Positions 48,007 to 60,566 of a DNA stretch of 62,000 bases are shown here, one piece after another; position 1 is the first letter of the stretch; each line of letters begins with the position of its first letter. The notes beneath the pieces were generated by a model. The model was not told where the DNA came from, made no database searches, and was given only the letters and a program-made list of their open reading frames with translations. The position numbers were made by a program, and so were the translations under genes. The DNA comes from Acanthaster planci (taxonomy: Eukaryota > Echinodermata > Asteroidea > Valvatida > Acanthasteridae): NCBI RefSeq assembly GCF_001949145.1, contig NW_019091546.1:246795-308794 (forward strand), given 5' to 3'.

Positions 48007-49612
48007 TGTTGGGTCGTTTTCGCTGCTTTTATACTAGCACTCGAAACTAAATTGTTGGCACTTTTTCAGCGGAAAAAAGGTTTGAAATCAAACTGTAAAA
48101 GGAGATGCGCTTTGAGGTAAGTGACTTATTCCAATCTAGTCAATCAATTCCAATTCCAGTCTAGCGATTAAAAGTGGATAGTGGCACTTACTGAACATTA
48201 ATGCACGCCTGCGGTTCACCGGGGCAAATTTCTGAATGGTCGAACACAAAGAAAATAACACAGAACAGCAAAACCACCATGGCCGGCTCTCTGCTTCATA
48301 TTATGATTAAAAATTCCTTTTTCCACCGCATACAAATTTATGTTAAGAGACAATTTCGTGCAAAGTACGAATGGTGCTGCTAAATTAAGCGAGAAAATAA
48401 CACAAGCCAAGTGCAAGCTTTGCCACAATTCTTACAACAAGTACTAGAAATGGTCTGATAATTATATGACCACATTACGTGTGAAAAATAAATGGCATTT
48501 TAAAGGTTCTGCCCCCTCCCTTTCATCCAGTCCATCCCCCTTTACTGACTCCCTTTACCCATCGTTCCATCCATCTACTCTTCCCCCATTCCACCACCCA
48601 ATCCTCCTCCCAGTCTGTCCCCTTCAAGGCCCCTTCACATTTCAGGCGAACACGAATGCAAATTTGTGACGTCAGGGTAGAAGATTTGCGTCGCAACTTC
48701 ACATTCAAAAGTTGAACACATTTCAACTCGAGATAAACTTATCGCTGCACAATTTCCGTGACTTCAAATTCGCCTCACTTTCGCAGTCCCCATCTCTTTC
48801 AGTGTAAAAACAGTACAGGAGTGTACAGTGTCTATGCGTCACAATCAAATCCGTTAACATTTTGGAGGTCATTATTTTTCATAATGTAAACAATGTGTAA
48901 ACAACACTTCAAACCTTAAATCCCACATAAAGTTCTGACAATAAAACTCAAGATTAGATTGAAACAAACACAAAGGGCACATATTACCCACATACCCACA
49001 AGCAAAAACTTTAACATTTGGCGTGCGCCCCCCCCCGACAAATGGACGGCCGGGGTGACGGACAGTAATCCTGACAACCGTACAGAAATTGGCATTACAT
49101 TTATACTTGCATTTACTTCGAAGCTCGCCAAAAGTTTGTTCGTTGTCAAGTCATAGAAGCAATACGCGAAGCGACTTTATGCTCAAAACGGACAGGTTTT
49201 TTTTACTCAGGTTTGCGTATTTTTCTGGAGGGGAAGCGGCATATCCAGCTTTGGATAAACTGAATTGATAATTGATTTTACAAAATTCGTCGGGGGAGGG
49301 GCTGCCAAGTCCCCCCGCCCGCTTGACTCGCTTTGTGGAGGGGGAGGCACTTGTATAAGCCGCCCTGTGGAATGAAGGTTGTTGAAGGTCCCCCAACCAA
49401 ATTTGCGTCTGACACTTTGCCGAGGTTCTGCAAGAAGACGAGAGAAACTTTTTTTCTACTTCAACTACAATTCAAACAATTTCGAGAGACTGACATGCGG
49501 AATTAACTTTGACTGCTGAATCTTTAAAAGTTTAATTTTCCACGAAGCTAAAATTCGTCCTTGGTTGTTGGTGTCATAACAAATTTTGTCCCCGTAAATT
49601 CTCGGAAGAATA

Positions 49613-49798
49613 TCAAGGTCCGTCGTCGGTTGTAGTTGAAGCTGTCACCGAACACTTGCAGTTCTGCTTCATCTGATGTATCTGCCGACGGAGCAGCTCC
49701 AGTTCCTTTGAGTCTGCCGATGCACTTCCCGGCTGTTGCTGGCTTTTGTGGGATACCACGTCACTGATGGTTGGCTTTACGTCGTTCCTCGTACGCAC
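49613..49798 (-). other. GABBR-like: GABA-B-like receptor last exon, cytoplasmic tail
   Basis: It starts VRTRNDVKPTISDVV after a CAG acceptor and ends DDGP-stop, 61 residues. A short charged helix (SKELELLRRQIHQMKQ) is the only coiled-coil-like part; the long heterodimerising coiled coil of vertebrate GABA-B subunits is largely absent. It is joined to the previous exon by an intron beginning GC. Confidence 0.85.
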
Positions 49799-52700
49799 CT
49801 GCCAAAGTGACCATTTTCAGGCAGCGATGATTCAACAATACCGGCGCAGGGCACCACTAACAACAGTAAGGCGCGGCATAAGCACCCTACCAGGCATGGG
49901 ACATATGCCTACGTCCAATGATAAAGTCCTGACGTGCATCGGGCGATATGACGGGTTTGCAAGCTTCAAATGTTAATATACTTGCCTTTGGGACGAAGAC
50001 CACACAGAGCGTAACTGTAGTGGCCAGCCAGATCAGGGTAGATACCAGGGCGTAATGGGCGTTTCGCTCCTCCAAAAAAAACGATACCGCAGCACCCACT
50101 AACGACAGGATCAGGACATTGTAGACACAGAATCCTGAAAACACTTAAAGAAATGCTTCAGACCTTAAAAGAAAAGGGATTAGGCCTAATCCTTTTTTTG
50201 CGACTGCAAATGCTCCCTTGAAACGGCAAACTGTGACGTATACAGTTGTGACCGGAAGTTTACATACTTTAGGCGTTTGCTTTCGTTACGTTTTATGACC
50301 TGCCAGCTGACTATTTCTTTTCTATAGCTGATCAACCAAAACGCTCTCTCCTCTTTATGAGCCCCAAGCTGGATCAAGAGAGGGCGCAATTTCCTAGCAA
50401 CCGAGGCTGTTTTGGTGGGAAGTGCACTTTGCTGGTTCATGACAAACGTCAATGGAATGCACACGTTTCAGTCACAATATTCCCCAACACTATGGCTTTT
50501 TTTCCCACCGATGACGGGGCGCTTCTTCTCAACGCTTTATTTGCATTAATGCAAATACGGTGGTCGGGCTGGCTAATAGGCCACAAAATGAGAATTGTTG
50601 CCAGGAATTGGATTATGATCTTATTTAAAATGGAAATTAAAAACGTTCAGTCTGAGTGCTTGTATGAAATCTCAACACTTCCTTCAAACTTTATTTGTTT
50701 GAAAACTGGACAAGAGTTGACTTGATTTTCTACAAATAAACATAAAGAGAAACGTACCTATGTATTTGGAGTCGTTTAGCGCTGGCATGGAGACTCCCCT
50801 AGTCTCCCAGGCCAAAAAAGCTCCGAAAATGAGTAGGAGGCCATTGACGACATAGAAGGCACCAATCCAGTAAATCTGGTTCCTGGACTCACATGTCATA
50901 CGGATCAATGTATAAACGATGTCATTGTTGTTCTGATCAACCTTGGAATAAGACAAAATGCCAATTTTCACCATCCCCCAGAATCACTTGCAGCGACGTA
51001 TAATATTCACCTTTTTACTCGACTCTGTTTCGATTATACGATACAAACTATTTCTGACTTTGACTACACTCTAGCCTCTTGGTTTGTGATTATTATGCTT
51101 GTTACCTTCTTCGCCCACTCTGGGCAACGGTCTGTTGTTTGTACTCACATTTTCACTTGAAAATGACATTAATTTCTGCACGGGTGTGAATTCTGATCTT
51201 TGTATTGCTATTTTTACAGTGCAAGACTAAAACGGCAAAGTAGATAACAGCATACCACTTTACTTCTATAATTTTCTGTTGCGGTGACTGGGTCTATCAC
51301 GTTCCATAGGGTAAGTATGATGACATCAACGGCGATCAGAACAACCACAAAGCTCAACAGTCGGGTGTCTCTAAGCACCTGTGGGATTGCAGAAGAGAGT
51401 GTACCCTTGCTTCACTTGCTCTCAACGGGCAAAGTCAGTGCACCGGCTGGCGGTCGTTCAGCACATGATCGTGAAAAGGGAGCTTATCAAATTTCACAAA
51501 ATAATGTGTCTATGATGAAGGATTGCACAAAGTTCACAGTTGTCTTCCAAGGTTTTTCGTGAAGAAGATGGGAAGGGTTCCGTAAATGTCTCCTGAGGTA
51601 TACACATTTATCAAACATGACATTTAATGTAATCTCCAAAGTATGAAAACAAATACATGTACCGTATAATGACTATGCACTTCTTTAAAAAAAGTGCGCC
51701 TTTATACTGGAACTCAAAGATACACCTTCCTACCATTTTTGTGGTCATCTTTCTAGTGAAAATCTTGTGCACACGCCAAGTCTTGCTAAACATGGCGCCA
51801 AAAGCAGTCGAAAAGCCAATTGCCAGAAGCCACGTCTTCACCTGCAGTTCAACACAAAACATACCCATTTGCTGTGTGCTTCTTTGTAGAATAATCTACA
51901 GAAACTTTTGCAACCACGATTTCTTGATTTAATCTGCTTCTACGTGACGGGTTTGATTAGGTTAGGTTAACTTAGGTTATTGGCTAGTTTTTGTTTGGTG
52001 TGGTTTAGAATTGGTTTGGCTTGGCTACGTTTATTTGGTTAGGTTTAGTTTGGTTGAATTAAGAAGAGGAGGTCAGGTCAGACGCGAGTGAATAGTAAAA
52101 TTCCTCGTTATTCGGATGTCATATAACGGTTTATACCTTACACATCCACACAAAGGTATCAGTGGATACAATAGCCGTATCCACGCCCTGACAGATGATG
52201 GAGACGTAAGCTAGTATCCCACCAATCAGCATCACGTTATTGATGTTAGGACTTGACATCTTGATCACCCTGTGAATGCAATATATACATAAATATGTGA
52301 ACTAAACTATTCGACCAGGAGTAAAGATCTTGTTGAAAAGATGACCGAAACAGAGAAGCCCAACCAAGTATTGATGTGAGAATTGTGGTCTGAATCAACA
52401 CTGTTGAAGTTGCACGTGCTTTGATTCCCCAATACCCTATTTAGTATTACGTGCAAGCGATAGGTCATCCAGATGGATTTTGGTACTCCCTTGAAAACAA
52501 TCCATTGACAAGAAACATGGAGTGCAATGTGCAACACCAGTCACGTGTTTATCAATGGGGGCACAACGTTGTACTTATCCCCTGGGGGAAAAGACAAAAA
52601 ATAAGAAAAACAAAAAACAGAGTATATAGGAAGAATGGGATGAAGTCACCAATTTGCACGGAAATTCCGGGAAAATTTATTGGTTTTCAACATTGGTTTG

Positions 52701-55700
52701 TGATCTTGTGCAGGATGAGACTTTGCTCCCACCGGAAATATTCTTAAGCCCCTTTCTGGTGACACCCATGACCGTCATCGTCGTAGTCATTTGAGTCGTG
52801 ACTCGCTCTCTGTGACCATTTTTAACTTGAAGAGCTGTCACCGTGGGCGTCGAGAGGGGGCACTTTCCCCTTGAAAAAATGGGGCAGCATTAAACAAAAT
52901 GTTTGAAAAAAAAACAAAGTAAGTAAGAGAGAAAATGGAAAGAAGTCACGGATTTCCTTTAAAACATCGCCCCTCCACCCTACCTATAGCTAGGTTTGCC
53001 CTTCCCCCGGGGGAAAATCTTTGCGACGGCCATGGCTGTCACTCAATGTTGGACAGAATCCAATAAATGATTGCTGCAACGCATTTGAAGAAATTTAACA
53101 ACTACATAAGAGTGTATTCCATACAGAACAAAAATTGCAAAATTATATTGAAGCCGATCCAAATTGAATCCATGAACTGACCTTTTGTTCCTGTAGCGAA
53201 TGTTGAAAGCTAAGAAACAAGAAGCCAGGAAAATTCCCATGGTTGCGAACACGGTACCAGTCACAAATACAGAATATGTAATGGTTAGACGCTCTTTCTT
53301 CTCGATTGTGAAGTCAAGAGGGGGCGCACCATCTAAGTTCAAGGAAGAATATCAGAAGCTCACCAGACTTCTTGTCAGCACTTATTCCGGCACCAAAGGC
53401 CTTTCGATTGAAGAACTTTAAACGTTTGTCCTGAGACTCCTGACTGAAAGACAGTTGCGATATTTGAATACCTTGCTTGCTTTTAGCCTGATTTTGGTAT
53501 CATTTCGTTGTGTGGTGTTGCACAGTGTGTTTATTTTTTTCTCTCTTTTATAGATACTACCAGCAATGACTAAAAGATTTAATAAGAAACGTAGCTTGTG
53601 AGAACTTCAAAGTGACCCCTTTGGACAGCCCAACGACAGAAACCAGATTTTTGTTCACCTGGCCAAATAATAGGGGAGTATCCTTCCATTTCCAGCTCCT
53701 TGCCTGTACCAACAGTCGGGTCAACGATGCCAACACGAACAGTCTGGAGATCTGTTTTGTTGAATAAAAAAAAAAAAACCTTGAGTAAACATTGTCAATA
53801 GATGGTTTGCATGGATGCCATCTTGCAGGCCAATATTTTTGTTACACAGAGTATGCACAAAGGGGGTTTACTGTGGAAGAAAAGAAATGCCCTGCGAGTT
53901 GGCTACCACACAAAGCCACTGTCCTAAGAGGGGAGGGATTTTCCTTTGAAACAAGCTGGACGATGAAGGTTGCTACGATTCATGGTGGACAGAAAAATTT
54001 TCCGAAACATTTATCAAAGATGAAAAGATTGAGAGCATAAATGAGTTTGTCTTGTTCACCCAAATGGCTTAAGCTGTGGCCTTAACCAGGGTTAAGGCGC
54101 GAATTCTACAAAAGTTAATTGGTTAAGAGTTGTCCCAGGCAATTCAACAGGCTTGGGAGATTTGTTCTTGCATAAATATCCCCTAAAAGGCCATAGCCTC
54201 ATTTTGCTAGTATTAATTGCTGACCCAAACTGTACATGTGTGCAGGACTGAACAATAAACGTACGCATGAGATAGCAAGCTATGTGAGTAAAAGAGGGTT
54301 AAACAGACAATCTTGGATTTGGTCTTCCATACCGATGATTTGGTATAACGCCAGCAGGCCGATGCGATCACCACTGGCGTCGAACTGAACCGGACCCTAC
54401 AATAAAGCACGTTAAACAACGGTTGAGAAAGAAAATATATCCTCATCTGGACTTGGGCTGCAATGAGATCAACTGGCTACAGGCAGACATGACAACGCGT
54501 CTATTGCAAATGGCTGCAGCAGCTATGGGTCCCGAGCGGGACCAAGAGAGGGCGTAATCTTCTTAGCAACGAAGGCCTCTTTGATGGGAACTGCGCTTCG
54601 CTGATTCAGGAAATGTAACCCCCCCATTGCTCTTTCCATCCGATGAGGGGGTACTACTGCTTAAGGTGGAAAGCCAACCTGTAGCTTTCTAAAGCCAACA
54701 TTGCCAAGTAAAACGGACTGGGTGCAACTCGGCGAAAAAGAATTTGGAAGTCATCATTCGGCCGATAGTGTATGTTCTCATTTTTCACGCAGATCTAGAA
54801 GAAATTCTTCTGTTTGAATTTCTCTATCTTCAGCTATGACTCCATGACAACAGTTTACTTCCTTTACAGCCAACGCTAAGGGCAATGTCAATGTCATAGG
54901 TACCGATACACCCTCGAACTGCAGGTCACTCATTATGTTGAACAGGATGTCCGCAGTCATGCTGTCATTGAACGTGAAATCGCCTAGAGTCCTCGGAGGA
55001 TCTAAAATTCAACACCAAAACAATCACAAATACGCAGGGTCAATAACAATTCAACTAATAATAATTTCATACCAAGCAGTCATGTCGTGTCGTGTGATGC
55101 CGTATGTAGCATCATGTCATGTCGAGCATAGTTATGGCTTCACCTTAAATGTCATACCGTTTTTCTTTTGCACATTTGTAACATTTAATTTCTTTGGGGG
55201 TCTTTAAGGATATGTAAAGGTGCTTTTTCATGAGGCGAAGTGTAATGGCACAGATACCTCAACATAAAAGCTTCCGAATGGTAAATTCCTCGGCACGCTG
55301 GATGTCTGTTGCATGCTCAGTGTACGAGAATTTTATTGGGTGATTTTTTTAATGTTTGGATACGCAGTGGTAGCTCATTCAGCAAAACCTTTCCCAAAAT
55401 TCCCAAAACGCATATGGATTCACAGTTTGAACGGAAAAGCCGTAAAATGGACAGTGCCTTCCTTAAGTGGCATCACAATAATAGTTCTCTAATTAAAGGA
55501 AAATTTATACGTGTATAATCTGCATATTAAATTTCAACATGCAACATGGGTGTCCGATTTTAGAAAATTGAATGAAAAATATTCTGAACTATACTTCATT
55601 TCATGAGCTCTTTAAGTTTCTTCTTTGAACAGAAAACTCATTGCATTTGTACAATATAATGGGATATTAAATAGATAGGATAATGCTCATTATACTCAAA

Positions 55701-58700
55701 TGCTTTCACTCTGTATTGCTAGCAAGATGCTGTACCCTGAGACTGAAGCAGACTTTCAGCTTCGCTCAAAGCTAAGGCGATGCTCCACACCGAGTCGTAT
55801 GCCCAGGACTTCGCTGTATACTTTGCTACATCGTCAGCGTCGTCACCAGCGAAGGTCGTCAGCGCCTCTAAATACTTCTCTGTTGTCTGAAATTATTGCA
55901 AAAGACTGGTGAGGATTTAGAGAGCAGCACTGTGAACATTTTATGTCCCTGAGCAAGATAGATTGTTGCAATATCTGAACAAAATATACGAGCAGACTGG
56001 TGCTTCATACAATTACGGTGTCCTGATGTTGCCTGCAACGTAAAAGGATAACAGTAGCTTATCTTACGTTCTCAGCTTTTTATTCAACACAAAGGGCTTG
56101 AAACATGATTTTTTTTAACTACAAGCCATTTTAAAGGCCGTCGAAAACCGAAGTAGTTTTTCCTTTGGTGGGTCCATGTACTTTCCATTTAGTGACTTAC
56201 CAGTCCAGCTACCGACAGTTTCCTTTTTCCCGCAAGGGGAAGGCCTACAGCGCTGACCCCAAAGGAGTAAGCTGTAACCTCATCCATCTGATCCAGTGTA
56301 CAAGTGATGGACTCGTCTGGAGTGCGCCACCAACCCGCCTCGAACCATCCTAGAGAGCGTTGAAAAAAAATCTACGTTTTTATTGTCAGAAAAAAGGGAA
56401 GCATAAAAATGCCGTGTGTTGTACGTGCACCTTGATATCTGACAATAACAATTGAAGCTTGTAATTGTATCATATATATCATATTATACGATACACATGC
56501 CACCTTAATAAGCGAAGTTCAAACTCATTATGAGACGAAATGACAGTTTTTCACATAAATGAACATCTGGGCTACAGCTAGGAAGGAATCTAAGCACAGG
56601 AACTGGTATGTGCTTTGGCGACTAAAACCTGGAGCCGCAGACAAGATTGCTGTCCATTCCTTTGACCCTTTTGATAGCTGGGATAGACAACTGAATCATC
56701 CCCCATCTTTTTTTGTGCCGAGAAAAAGTTCAGATGCTGGGATTTTGAAGAATTGTCCCGACTTTAATACCAACAGCCTAAACACATGTATCTTTAATGC
56801 CACTGACAAAGGGAGGAACAAGAAATTAACACGTAATTTTGATGTAAGGCTCAGAGGTGAAAGTATGTACATGTCAATGGGGACCATTGAAATGATGCAC
56901 AAGTTTTTCTGAACTTCAGCACGCACTTCACACAGCACGCACTTGAGCCGAAGCACCCGCATCTGTTGAAAAGGGCATTTGTTGGTGTGGAGTGTTTGTT
57001 TCTGTTGGTATCTACGCGAACGCATCGCACGAAGTTTATAGTCGTTCGTGAACCAGTTAAGTGCAGTTCCAACCAAGAGGACCTCCGTAGCTTGGGGCTT
57101 AATTATTCGTCGAAAAGGAATATAAAACACGTACCACCAGCGTCCCAAACAGGATGGCCGCGCAGTAATCGCCTCTTGTCACCGGAACATTTACATTGTT
57201 TTTATTAACAGCGCCCCCTAGTGTCATAAAGCACACCCCCCCACACACACACTTTAAGATTTCTACGGCCGAGCGATGTTTTAAGTCATCTTCCATCTCC
57301 CGTCCCCAGCACAAATTCACGCTCTGGGTGGCACTGGGTTGCTTTAGAATTAAGCCTTGTTTAGTGAAAAGGCAGGTAGTAGGATCGCCTGATGCTTGAG
57401 AAAAAGGGTGACAATCCCACATCTCATGGCAGTCGAAGAGTAGAAGCAACATTAAACGTACCTGGTACGATCCAGACGTACTGCGCGCCGTACATTTTTC
57501 GGCGATAGGCTTCACAGAACACTCGTCTTGCCTTGTCGCTGTAGAAGTTGCCGAAGATGATTCGGGCCCCAACATTCTACAGAGGAGTTACACACATTAA
57601 CGCTAAGTGAAAGAGGGGATCACACGTTGCTCTGTAGAGTGTCCCAAAAATGGTGTCCCGGGCAAATGCTGTCCGTTTTAATCAAAATTCCGACTGGCGG
57701 TGTTTATAATTTGAACAGGGTTTTAAAGAAGATGCATGTTTTGCTTAATGCCCATTTTTATTTCATCTCAGTTGCCTTTAGCGGTCTAGAAATATTCTCA
57801 GAATTGAGTTGAACCACTTTTGTTTATTAAACTAGACCTCTTTAAAAATAACACGCATTTTCATCGTTCTACAGAGCAGGCACTCTTGAAGAATTATGGC
57901 ATAATTTAAATCAATATCTGAAGGCCCCACTTTTAGTCACCATTTCGACAGCATTAAAGGGGAGGATTCTGCCACCTCGATTCGTGGGTTTTTACGCTGT
58001 TGCTGGTGAATTCCATTGTCTTTTTGTGGTCAACACTGCAGGGCCACTTTAATGCAATGCATGCTTGGCACAAACCAAAGCCAGCGCCAGTGCAACGCAA
58101 AAACAGGGATGTTAAATTTATCAGAGGACTACACCAACACTTTTCATTAATGTTATATTAGTGTTATTTGGTGTTACTTTTAACAACCTCCAGTGCATTG
58201 TAACATTCATAGATGAACAAAGTAACACCAACGGTGTTAAAGTAACACCCTATAGTGTGGTCATCCGATAACACCAAAAACGTGTTGATTTTAACATCAC
58301 AGTTTTTGCAGTGTGTGCAGATTAGTTTCAAAAGTGGCCCCTTAATGTTTCTGATGTAAAACATAACATAAAACATGTTGAAGGTGGCAGAAAATGCTAA
58401 AACAAAAAAATAATTTAAACACCAAAGAGTGGACAATCAGGTTGGCATGGTAGGTCTTTCCTTGCCTTCCACCTCTGCGGCCCGGGTTCGATTCCCGGCT
58501 CAGTCCACATGTGGATTGGGTTTTCAGTCCCTACATGATTCCGTGGGTTTTACCCAGAATATCCTTTAGGATTCTCCTCCCTCTTCTAAAACTGTAACTG
58601 CTTCTCATTTCAGTGTGCCTGAGTCTTCAAATATATGAAGTTGGCGCACCTCTTGGAAGAAGGAGCATGTGGGGAGTATATATTTATACATATTGCTGAT

Positions 58701-60566
58701 ATAGGCCCTACATGCTTTTCTTACCTCGATGTTTTTAAGTTGTTGTGCTGGATCTTCGACAAAGATCTCTGCGGCAAGAATGTCTATACCAGATGATTGC
58801 GCGTCCCGTTGAAAGTCAGAGACCGCCTTTTAGAGACCGAATATAAGAGATCTTTGAAAAGCCCGCTTACATGAATAGAAGTTGATCAGAGGACATCTCT
58901 CGGAGACTGTTTGGAAGACATCTGTGTGTTTTGCATCCACATTGTCATGTTTTCTTCACCATTTTGCCGCTACAGCGAGGAAACGACCTCGGATCTTTGA
59001 GTAGCGTACATTGTTAGTTTGATTTACCGGCACCCCACATCCCTGTATTTGATTATAATCGTTCAATTTCATGTTCCTTCGGGATGGATTCGGTTCCAAA
59101 ATAACTACGCTTGAGGAGCGAAATGAAATCCTCTAATAGCCAGTGTCGCTCACGTAGTGCGGGCACTATCCACAATACAGACGCAAGAAACCGCGTCTGC
59201 TTTTATTTGCTGACCAACGTCCTATATACATGTACTGAGAATGACATCCAGCACTGTTGTTTGTTTGACCCTATCCACGAGGGAGAACTCCAGGTCTTGT
59301 GCGCAGATAAGGAGAAAGTTGTGATTTATTTGAACATAGGGGGATTTGCGAGTGGGGGGATTTGTGTGTCTGAAATCACGAATTGTATATTACGTAACCT
59401 TGCATGACTGTCCTGAGGAGTAAGGCCAGATTTTGCGTGTCTAATAGGCATTTATAAGGAAAGGAATTCAGAAGTGGAAAAACTTGCCTTTCATGCTTTT
59501 AACAATTCTAAGAAAGTAGACCCCATACCCTCCTTCTTGGGGAGGGAAACGACGGGGTCATGGCCCTGACTGGTCCCCACCACTGGCCCACGACTTTGAA
59601 TGGTGGAAATGCTACGACAGAGGACTCTGAAAATCACATCAAGCAGAAAGCGCGCGAGAAGAGTTGACCAGTTTGTATGATCATTTCTTAGTGCAGAGAA
59701 GTTCACAGCGGAACGAAATGACAAGACAGCGGGAAGTGCAGGTCACTTCCAACACCCTGACATTTCACTTCTTGCTCCAATTTCAAACTTGAATGGTAAA
59801 ACAACACCAAGTCGTTGATGAATTCGCTTCCTAATACCATCATCAAACATACGTAGTGACGAGACGGACATCACCATGCACAATTCGTAGAGTTTATTGC
59901 TGACAATACATTTTGCAAAAATTTAAGACCACCTGGAATTTTGTTGGTATTTCTGTCATTGGACCTGCAGGATATTGCCTCAATGAACAATAACATAACA
60001 CAGTTTTTTCCACAGTGGTCGATAACAAAGACGCGTTATGAGCTATATGTATTTGAATGATTTTTTTTTGGCAAAGGCATGTCTTGTATGATGACATTTC
60101 GTCTGTAATGTAGCATTGGTAAATGTCCAGTCTGAGTCATCGGAAATGGAGGACGGCACTCTTAAAAAACATAAGACTGTTGCCATTTCAAATCATGGAA
60201 TTAAAGTAAAAAATTGCTCAACCAAGACAGTAAGGTAACAATATTGAAGACAACTATAAGCTGCCATGATTAATCGGTTTAAGTGTGGTTTCTTCAGGTT
60301 CATGCACTTTGTGTAGGTGGTCGTAAATTTTATGCAAATGACTGTACATCATTTGCAGATACAAGTAGGGATTGGAACGTATTGATTAATCTTACTAAAG
60401 AGAAGATGTCACGGGACTGATGTAGCGTGGCCACTTTGGTCCAGTTGAACTTCTTTATGACAGCCAATCGAACGACGTTCAAAGCCGAATCGGTGGGTGT
60501 CATGCGGAAGAAACGAGGGTACATGAGACGGTTGGATAGTTCTGGGGAGGACGCAGCGTAGGACAG
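49613..60566 (-). CDS. GABBR-like: GABA-B receptor-like class C GPCR, C-terminal 658 residues
   Basis: Fifteen exons on the - strand join in phase and give 658 residues to a stop at 49613-49615; the N-terminal lobe and signal peptide lie right of the window. Class C receptors bind a ligand in an extracellular Venus flytrap and signal through heterotrimeric G proteins. Landmarks: LSYAASSPELSNR, FGNFYSDKARRVFCEAY and WAYDSVWSIALAL in the flytrap; IKMSSPNINNVMLIGG, FSTAFGAMFSKTWRVHKIF, AWETRGVSMPALNDSKYIG and TLCVVFVPK in the membrane domain. The flytrap words resemble GABA-B1 while the membrane loops resemble GABA-B2, so it is a family member rather than a clear orthologue of either. The residues at the GABA-contact positions differ (see findings), so the ligand is unknown. 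Exons are listed in the three block entries. Confidence 0.9.
50360..50524. repeat. GGGCCCCGAGC-family repeat, copy 3
   Basis: It contains CAAGAGAGGGCGCAATTTCC, TAGCAACCGAGGCTG and TTTGCTGGTTCA and ends near CCGATGACGGGGCG. It lies in a GABA-B-like receptor intron and is the best preserved copy in the window with 54527-54653. Confidence 0.6.
51944..52065. repeat. Degenerate GGTTAGGTT/TTTGGTT tract
   Basis: A strand-asymmetric G/T-rich tract with repeated GTTAGGTT and TTTGGTT words, without a fixed unit. It lies in an intron of the receptor gene and looks like a decayed simple repeat. Confidence 0.6.
53804..53917. repeat. Foldback element with GCCATCTTG arms, copy 2
   Basis: GGTTTGCATGGATGCCATCT at the left and GTTGGCTACCACACAAAGCC at the right correspond to the arms of the element at 14869-14995. 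It lies in a receptor intron. Confidence 0.6.
54527..54653. repeat. GGGCCCCGAGC-family repeat, copy 4
   Basis: It contains GGACCAAGAGAGGGCGTAAT, TTAGCAACGAAGGCC and GATGGGAACTGCGCTTCGCTG, shared with copy 3. It is in a receptor intron. Confidence 0.6.
58090..58320. repeat. GTGTTA-rich foldback element
   Basis: Many GTGTTA and TAACAC words in both orientations (for example TAACACCAACGGTGTTA) allow extended self-pairing; it ends TTTTTGCAGTGTG. Similar words occur at 18081-18130. It lies in a receptor intron and is non-coding. Confidence 0.55.
58431..58613 (+). repeat. tRNA-derived SINE, 3'-shortened copy
   Basis: It shares with 17711-18080 the B box GGTTCGATTCCCGG, GGATTGGGTTTTCAG and CTAAAACTGTAACTGCTTC, then ends without the ATT tail. 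It is antisense to the receptor gene. Confidence 0.7.

Larger units (their letters stand above)
49986..53332 (-). other. GABBR-like: GABA-B-like receptor exons for the seven membrane segments
   Basis: Exons 53182-53332 (TM1), 52137-52269 (TM2), 51734-51841 (TM3), 51256-51378 (TM4), 50758-50941 (TM5) and 49986-50134 (TM6-7). Cys408 before TM3 and Cys503 in extracellular loop 2 provide the conserved disulphide pair. Membrane segments lie near residues 331-358, 373-395, 412-430, 452-475, 513-535, 550-568 and 576-596 of the visible protein. Confidence 0.9.
53659..60566 (-). other. GABBR-like: GABA-B-like receptor exons for the Venus flytrap (C-terminal part)
   Basis: Exons 60396-60566, 58725-58826, 57462-57576, 56201-56349, 55736-55886, 54904-55001, 54333-54396 and 53659-53751. 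They encode LSYAASSPELSNR, FQRDAQSSGIDILAAEIFVE, VFCEAYRRKMYGAQYVWIVP, GWFEAGWWRTPDE, KSWAYDSVWSIALAL, GDFTFNDSM, GPVQFDASGDRIG and VRVGIVDPTVGTG. The order and spacing match the family; the exons coding for the N-terminal lobe are not in the window. Confidence 0.88.

Noticed and set aside
48027-48033. TATAAAA on the - strand as a core promoter for the short ORF
   Set aside because: It would put the start site at the ATG itself, leaving no leader; kept only as coincidence.
51944-52065. GTTAGGTT-rich tract as an interstitial telomere repeat
   Set aside because: There is no fixed 6-bp unit and no TTAGGG run; it is a degenerate G/T-rich tract.
59491-59724. Additional receptor exon on the - strand
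   Set aside because: No family similarity, and exons 60396-60566 and 58725-58826 already join in phase without it.
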